A stretch of DNA of 64,000 nucleotides from Welwitschia mirabilis (taxonomy: Eukaryota; Gnetophyta; Gnetopsida; Welwitschiales), in NCBI GenBank assembly GCA_051453625.1, contig JBOZIK010000001.1, forward strand, positions 57,313,595 through 57,377,594, given 5' to 3'. The notes under the pieces are model-generated. The model worked only from the letters and a program-made list of their open reading frames with translations. It did not search any database and was not told the DNA's origin. Positions 59,002-64,000 of the stretch are shown here, piece after piece. Every line of letters begins with the position of its first letter. Position 1 is the first letter of the stretch. The position numbers and the translations under genes were made by a program.

Positions 59002-60113
59002 TGATGCACTGCTAATTTGTGTGTATTTCATGAGGTTTTATGAGCTGTTTTGTAGGACATTATACAAGTTTAGATGCAATTCTAAGAATTTTGGAGAATT
59101 GATAGAAAATCTCAAAAATATGCAATTATGGGCATGATTTAAGGCATTTAAGGAACATTTTGATACACATAGCTTTAGAGAAAGATCACTGATGGAAAAA
59201 AGGCTACTTTCTCCTCACTTAGATGAATAAAGAATACTATCGTCCCCATGATAGGTAGGACAATGACATTACACATGCCATATTGGATGCTGACATGGAC
59301 TAGAGATGACACTACTAAATCATGCTTTGTAAAAGGTTATCATCCCCTACATTGTCCGAATGATAGGAAGGACAACCATTATAACATTTAATCCATTGTC
59401 CCATTGGTCATCCCCATGACAGCTAAGATGATAGTTATAACTGCTAGCTGATCTTTGTCTATTTTGTCCATTTCTTTCTTGTAATTAAGCAAGTTTTGCA
59501 ACACTTTTTGTATGTTGATTTTGTTTCTCAACCCTATAAATAAAACCCCCCTATGACTTTCCTCTCCATCTTCGATGCATCGAAAATTCTCATGACAGGA
59601 GATCAAAGGAAGGAAGATCCATATCAAGAGTTGCGAAAAGACATTCCCTTAGTAAAGGGCTATGCATCCTCCATTGAGGCTCAGCTGTTTTATAACCCAG
59701 ATGCTGGTTCTATTTAATATAAAACTCTTTTTTCATTTATGTAGTTAGTTTTATTAGATGTACTTTACGGTTTATGTTTCCCTTGATCTGTTGATAGTTT
59801 TATTGATGATATAGGTCTTAAGGGAAGCCTTTGTTAAGGCTAAATGAAAGTAGTCTAGATTCATTTTGCATTGCATTTAGATTTAGTTTCATTCACATTT
59901 GCATTACATCTTTATTTTCTACATTGTTCTTAAAATTTGATTACAATATTCTTTTTAGAAATTAATCCTCATACTTCTCAGCCTTCAACAGATTATGACA
60001 CTTAGGTTAAATTCCTCTATATTAGTATATTGTGTTATGTAAATATCTATTTTTAGTTGTGAATGACAGGATCTTCATGAGCATAATCTTTTACACAAAT
60101 ACGTACTGTAACA
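59002..60113 (+). repeat. Candidate 5' LTR of second Athila-like element
   Basis: The right edge is set by the primer-binding site. The left edge is inferred from TGATGCACTGC, the TGATG start usual for Athila. A TATA-like sequence and repeated GTCATCCCCATGAC motifs lie inside. The matching 3' LTR is outside the window, so the left edge is unproved. The minus-strand 79-codon frame at 59388-59627 is not called. Confidence 0.55.
59535..59543 (+). promoter_or_regulatory. TATA-like box in Athila-like LTR
   Basis: TATAAATAA within AACCCTATAAATAAAACCCCCC, roughly the middle of the LTR, where Pol II transcription of an LTR element would begin about 30 bases downstream. Confidence 0.6.
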
Positions 60114-60116
60114 TGT

Positions 60117-60133
60117 TGGTGCTGTTGTTGGGG
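60117..60133 (+). promoter_or_regulatory. Primer-binding site, tRNA-Asp type, fully deaminated
   Basis: TGGTGCTGTTGTTGGGG equals the Athila tRNA-Asp site TGGCGCCGTTGCCGGGG with four C-to-T changes, including all three CpG cytosines, and no other difference. It fixes the LTR end and the Athila assignment. Confidence 0.8.
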
Positions 60134-60584
60134 AAGGCTGCTGAGAAGCACAAGGGCTATCATTGTTTGGTTAGTAAATCAGATTTCTATTTAGTTATTT
60201 GTCTATAGTAACATTATATTCTTAATTAGGAATTTTTAGTTTTTGGTTTCTTATAGTCTGTAATAATAGTTGTAGTTCTCCCCGTCATCCCAACAATGTC
60301 ATGGACGATCACTCATTTTCTTTTTTTTTCCTTTTGTTTTTGGATTTTGAATTGTAGTTTTCGATTAACATAATAATATTTTTGTCATCTTATATGTCAT
60401 CTGCACGACTAGAAGGATGACTGTGTGTGTGTATTTTTTTCTTTTGACTTTCTAGTCTATTGAATTTCTATTTTTTGTTTTCTATGTTTGTCATCTCCTA
60501 TGTCATCCCCATGACAGTCAGGACNNNNNNNNNNNNNNNNNNNNNNNNNNNNNNNNNNNNNNCTATTTGTAGGATGCTGTGACA

Positions 60585-62345
60585 TGGTCAGTTCAGGAAA
60601 GAAATATTAGAGATAAAGACTATTATTATAGAAAAACATCAGAGAAGTACTAGTAAACTTCAAAATCGAATTAGAAAACAACCTCTAGATGCATATAATA
60701 TCCATTCTAAATTTATTTTTTTTTGAATCAGATCTTATTAAAGAAAATCTTGCAGAAAAAAATTTAGAAGAATAAAATTAGTTTACAATATCGAGCACTA
60801 CCCAAAATCAAAAGCAAGTTATAGCATCTTCAACCCCTGGTCCCAATGCAAACCTNNNNNNNNNNNNNNNNNNNNNNNNNNNNNNNNNNNNNNNNNNNNN
60901 NNNNNNNNNNNNNNNNNNNNNNNNNNNNNNNNNNNNNNNNNNNNNNNNNNNNNNNAAACCTTACCCTAAGGGAATTACTATAAAATAAAAAATGAGAGAT
61001 CTAAAATCCTTTCGATCTACCCTCAGGAGATGATTTTGAGTTAAAGAACCTAAATGCCTATCTAATATTTAGTGGTGAATACGATGAGGATCCCTTCCAA
61101 TACATTACAGATATATAAAAATTAATTCTTACCTCTAGAAATGGAAAGAAGAGGATTAGGGATAGAACATACATGGTAATATTTACCATGATATTAAAGG
61201 AAAGAGCAATACTTTAGTTAAAAACTATATGATACAAAACTTTAAAGTCTTAAAATCAAGTCTAGGAAGCTTTCATTAAACGATTGATAAGTGAAGTAAC
61301 CATTAGAAAAAGGAAAAAGGAAGTGACAAACTTTCAACAACAACCAAATGAAGATTATGCTTCCACATATGAACGCTTTTTTATAGCAACCCACTCTAAT
61401 CCAGCAGATGCCTTTACATGGGAATAACTAGTTAACTACTTTTATAGTGGGATAAACTATGAAACAAAACAACTTGTAGACTTTTCTTGTGGTGGAATCC
61501 TTATGAATCTCACATTAGACAATTCTTGGAAAATATTAAAAAAACTTATGGAGGTAAGACAAACTTGGCTAACATCAAAAGAAAACTGCACTGTAGTAGA
61601 AATCCTCAAAGATTTAAAAGAGGTTAATCAGGAAAAGGAGATGGAACAAAACCTACAAAACTAATTAGAGATTTCACAATATCTCTAGATAAGTATGTTG
61701 AAATGATCTTAGATGCCAAATTAGCAACTGAGAAGAATGTTGTGCCAACATGTAACTTATGTAAGGACAATTATCACATTACCAAGGATTGTCCACTATT
61801 GCGAATATACAAAAAGAAAAGCCATGACAAAGTTTACACTTTCAATCAAACATTTCCAAACTTCAAAAATCAAAATGAAGAATAACCTATGTTCAATACA
61901 CCTTTTTAAAATAATTTTTAACCTTTTAAAAATTGATTCAAAAATTTAAACTTTTAACTGAGTCCATCAAATTTCCAACATCAAGATGATTCTCTTCAAA
62001 ACTCTATTATTAACCTTATAAAATTATAAGAAAAACAAAATTCCAACATTAAAAACTTGGTAAACTTCCTTCAACAAACTGTGTTAGCAAATCAAAGATC
62101 ACAAGGATCATTGGTAATACAACCTCTTCCAAATCCCAATGAAGTAATAAGAGACTATAAGATTATAATACAAAGTTCTCATGAATTAAATTCTCCTCCT
62201 TGTAAAGCATCAAACTCCCAAAATGACACTCAAAATTATGAGGAAGAAGAGGACATCAAAATATTAGAAGATTATAACTTCCCTTCTCTTGGTAAAAATA
62301 AAAAAAAAGAAAATTCTTCACAAAAGCAATCAGCTTTTAACTTTT
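60585..62345 (+). pseudogene. Athila-like gag pseudogene
   Basis: After a leader and a gap, FELKNLNAYLIFSGEYDEDPF (about 61030-61095) gives the N-terminal core. NEDYASTYERFFIATHSNP (about 61345-61400), NYFYSGINYETKQLVDFSCGG (61433-61497) and LDNSWKILKKLMEVRQ (61516-61560) match Athila Gag (ESLYEAWERFKELLRKCPHHG, TFYNGLNPxTRQxxDAAAGG, PEEAxELIExMA). CNLCKDNYHITKDC (Cys 61751, 61760, His 61775, Cys 61790) is an intact CX2CX4HX4C knuckle. A further open piece, 62057-62347 (96 codons), ends in EEEEDIKILEDYNFPS. Frame changes occur at about 61640 and 61890. Confidence 0.8.
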
Positions 62346-63123
62346 AATGAAAATATCAAAGCCTTGATGAAAAATGGGAGTATAAAATTATCCTTCTGGA
62401 AAATTTTGCAACAAGATCTAGGGTACTTAAAGCTATGGAAAGACTTAACAAGAAGAAAACAAAAACTAATTATTCCTAGTAGAGTCTTTTTAGTTCAATC
62501 CCTTATGAATTTAATGTTATAAAAATCTCCAAAATTTAAGGATTCAAGGGCAGTAATGGTAAATGTCATATTAGAGGGAAAAAAAGATTAGAAAATCTTT
62601 AATCAACATTGAAGTAATTGTTTACATCATGCCATTACGTATTTGTAAAAGAATTGGTTTATAAGGTAGAATAGAGCCTACTCAAATTCTTTTAGAGTTA
62701 GTGGATACTTTAGTTAAGAAATCCTTAGGGGTCATCAAAGATTTAGTGATTTAAATTAAAGAGCCTATTACCTAATAGATGTGGTTATCATAGAGTTCAA
62801 ACATAATAGTGGTTATCCACTACTTCTAAGATAAGCTTTCTGTGCGACAGTCCACTACATTATTGATACTAAAATGGGGATGATTGAGTGTTACCTAGGA
62901 AATAAAAAGTTTATAATTAGAGTATTTGATGTAGCTGAGAAAGACCTAGATGATGAAATGGACATAGAAAGTAAAATCAGACCAACTTTATTCTTACAAC
63001 ATCATTTCCTTGAAGAAAGAGAGCTGATATTACACGAGCCTATATTTTATAATAACCCACTTAAGATTAAGAACGTAGAAGCTTTTGATACATCCAACTT
63101 TGGGCATGACTTTTTAGATTAAA
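62289..63123 (+). pseudogene. Athila-like protease pseudogene
   Basis: SLINIEVIVYIMPLRICKRIGL (62596-62661) aligns with the Athila protease active site (ALIDLGASVNLMPLSIFKKLGL). The catalytic Asp position is Asn (codon 62605-62607) and the Gly is Glu. IEPTQILLELVDTLVK (about 62670-62718) and HYIIDTKMGMIECYLGNKKF (62851-62910) match the following LQLADRSVK and ALIDVEKGxLTLRVGxExV blocks. The last part, from the ATG at 62874 to the stop at 63120-63122, is open for 82 codons. Confidence 0.75.
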
Positions 63124-63420
63124 ATGAAAAATAAATAGAATCCTTAGATTGCAAGAAAGTCTAATTATTAAATAAAAACTCATACCTTGAGGGAGATTGT
63201 CCACTACATGAGTTAGAGATTAAAAATTTTAGTTTAAATCTGAAAAGTCTTCCTAGTGGACTAAAATATACTTCTTTGTAATGATCAAAATAAAACTTTC
63301 ATAATTAATGAAAATCTCTTCCTTGAATAATATTCAACATTAATATTTCTTTTGAATTCCAAAATTCATACTCTAGTATGGTTTCATAAAGATTTATCTG
63401 CTATCCTTCTTTTCCTTCAA
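63124..63420 (+). pseudogene. Protease-RT linker remnant of Athila-like element
   Basis: ELEIKNFSLNLKSLPSGLKYTSL (63201-63279) matches the Athila linker (LELKQLPSHLRYAFLG), KTFIINENL follows, and VWFHKDLSAI (about 63380-63410) resembles the AFAWSxxDLxGI block that opens RT. Similarity then ends. Confidence 0.6.
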
Positions 63421-64000
63421 TTGATTTAACTCAAAAATAATTGTATACCTTTTATCTTTTATCAATTAATGAATATTTGGTTTGGGTTTTATTTCTCTAA
63501 AAGAATGTAATGTTCTAAGATCATAAAAACAAATCCTTCCTTTTTTCTTTCTTTTTAGTAAAAGTATTAAATAGATTTTATGATTTGAATAAAATTTATT
63601 TATTTTGGTATTCCCTTTTTTGCTCTTATTTTTTGATGATTTTGATCTATGGTTAGGTCCTTATTTTTTCCTTTTAAGAAAGTACATTCTAATGGCCCTA
63701 TTGATATTTCTGACTTAATCACTAAAGAAATTTAGAATGTTAATAAGCAAAGATTGGAAATATCTAAGCAACCTTCTGATTTTTCTATTAGATTTTTTAT
63801 TTGAAGGCCATTATGATTTTACTTGATCATCTTTCAAACAATACTTATGTATTTATTTCCATGACTAATCTTTTGACTTGGGAAATTTACAGTGGTAAGA
63901 TTGGATTCATTAATATTAAAGATATTTACATGTTTATGAACTTCAATTTAAAGGAAGATGCTTCATTTTTAATGAATTTTTCAATGATGAAAAGGTCTTA
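63421..64000. other. Unassigned AT-rich end of window
   Basis: Where Athila RT should continue there is AT-rich sequence without RT blocks. A plus frame reading NGPIDISDLITKEI and QPSDFSIRFFI (about 63693-63800) is short and unrecognised. Either the element is deleted here or another insertion begins. Confidence 0.4.

Larger units (their letters stand above)
59241..60524 (+). repeat. Six dispersed copies of a hairpin-forming motif
   Basis: Copies are at about 59241, 59351, 59407, 60283, 60396 and 60502, 23-30 bases each, related to GTCATCCCCATGACAGGTAGGAC. Copies three and six contain the perfect inverted repeat GTCAT-CCCC-ATGAC. Three copies lie upstream of the TATA-like box and three in the leader after the primer-binding site. 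Confidence 0.65.
59002..64000 (+). mobile_element. Athila-like Ty3/gypsy element, 5' part, runs off window
   Basis: A candidate 5' LTR (about 59002-60113, starting TGATG) is followed by a decayed Athila primer-binding site (60117-60133), Athila-like Gag with an intact CCHC knuckle, a protease-region remnant and a short piece of the protease-RT linker. The RT itself is not seen before 64000, and the sequence from about 63420 no longer looks like Athila. Two gaps (60525-60562, 60856-60955) lie in the leader. It is a different subfamily from the 30978-42956 element, because LTRs and protease differ. Confidence 0.75.

Overview
The window looks like intergenic DNA from a large, repeat-filled plant nuclear genome. 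It is strongly AT-rich and CpG-poor, it has several assembly gaps (N runs), and nearly every recognisable coding trace is a decayed Ty3/gypsy or Ty1/copia retrotransposon. I found no intact gene, no rRNA or tRNA gene and no CRISPR array. Stops in the retroelement frames often sit where the family has Gln, Trp or Arg, and one primer-binding site is a C-to-T copy of the Athila site, so methylation-driven deamination has probably shaped the whole region. Very low GC with long-lived decayed gypsy elements would fit a gymnosperm such as a gnetophyte (for example Welwitschia) or a similarly AT-rich plant. That is inference; no gene here settles the species.

Layout. 1-4438: an internally deleted Ty1/copia relic with gag remains. 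4439-7754: AT-rich DNA with a sharply bounded, GC- and CpG-rich, exon-like island (6552-7017). 7755-12778: a poorly defined LTR-element relic containing a 721-base gap. 12779-20272: a chromovirus-type Ty3/gypsy element whose reverse transcriptase is split by a nested minus-strand element (15647-17827) and whose middle is replaced by a (GA)n tract. A second, truncated internal region follows its right LTR (to about 20960), giving LTR-internal-LTR-internal order. 22816-58650: three copies (C, A, B) of a long repeat, here called R1, probably the LTR of another chromovirus, because an integrase C-terminus and a polypurine tract lie directly before one copy. Copy A was split by a 12-kb Athila-type element (30978-42956, target duplication CCTAT). 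Copy B was split by an 8.9-kb minus-strand LTR element (46924-55854, target duplication CAATT) that shows no gag or pol but carries a CpG-retaining stretch. 59002-64000: the 5' part of a second Athila-like element, running off the window.

The parts do not form a pathway; they record successive insertions. The order can be read: the R1 copies came first, then the Athila element and the minus-strand LTR element landed in them. The chromovirus was in place before the 15647-17827 element cut it. The items most worth following are the two CpG-retaining segments, the 39-codon tandem peptide repeat after the Athila integrase, the hairpin-forming motif repeated in the second Athila LTR, and the tRNA-like heads shared by two R1 copies.
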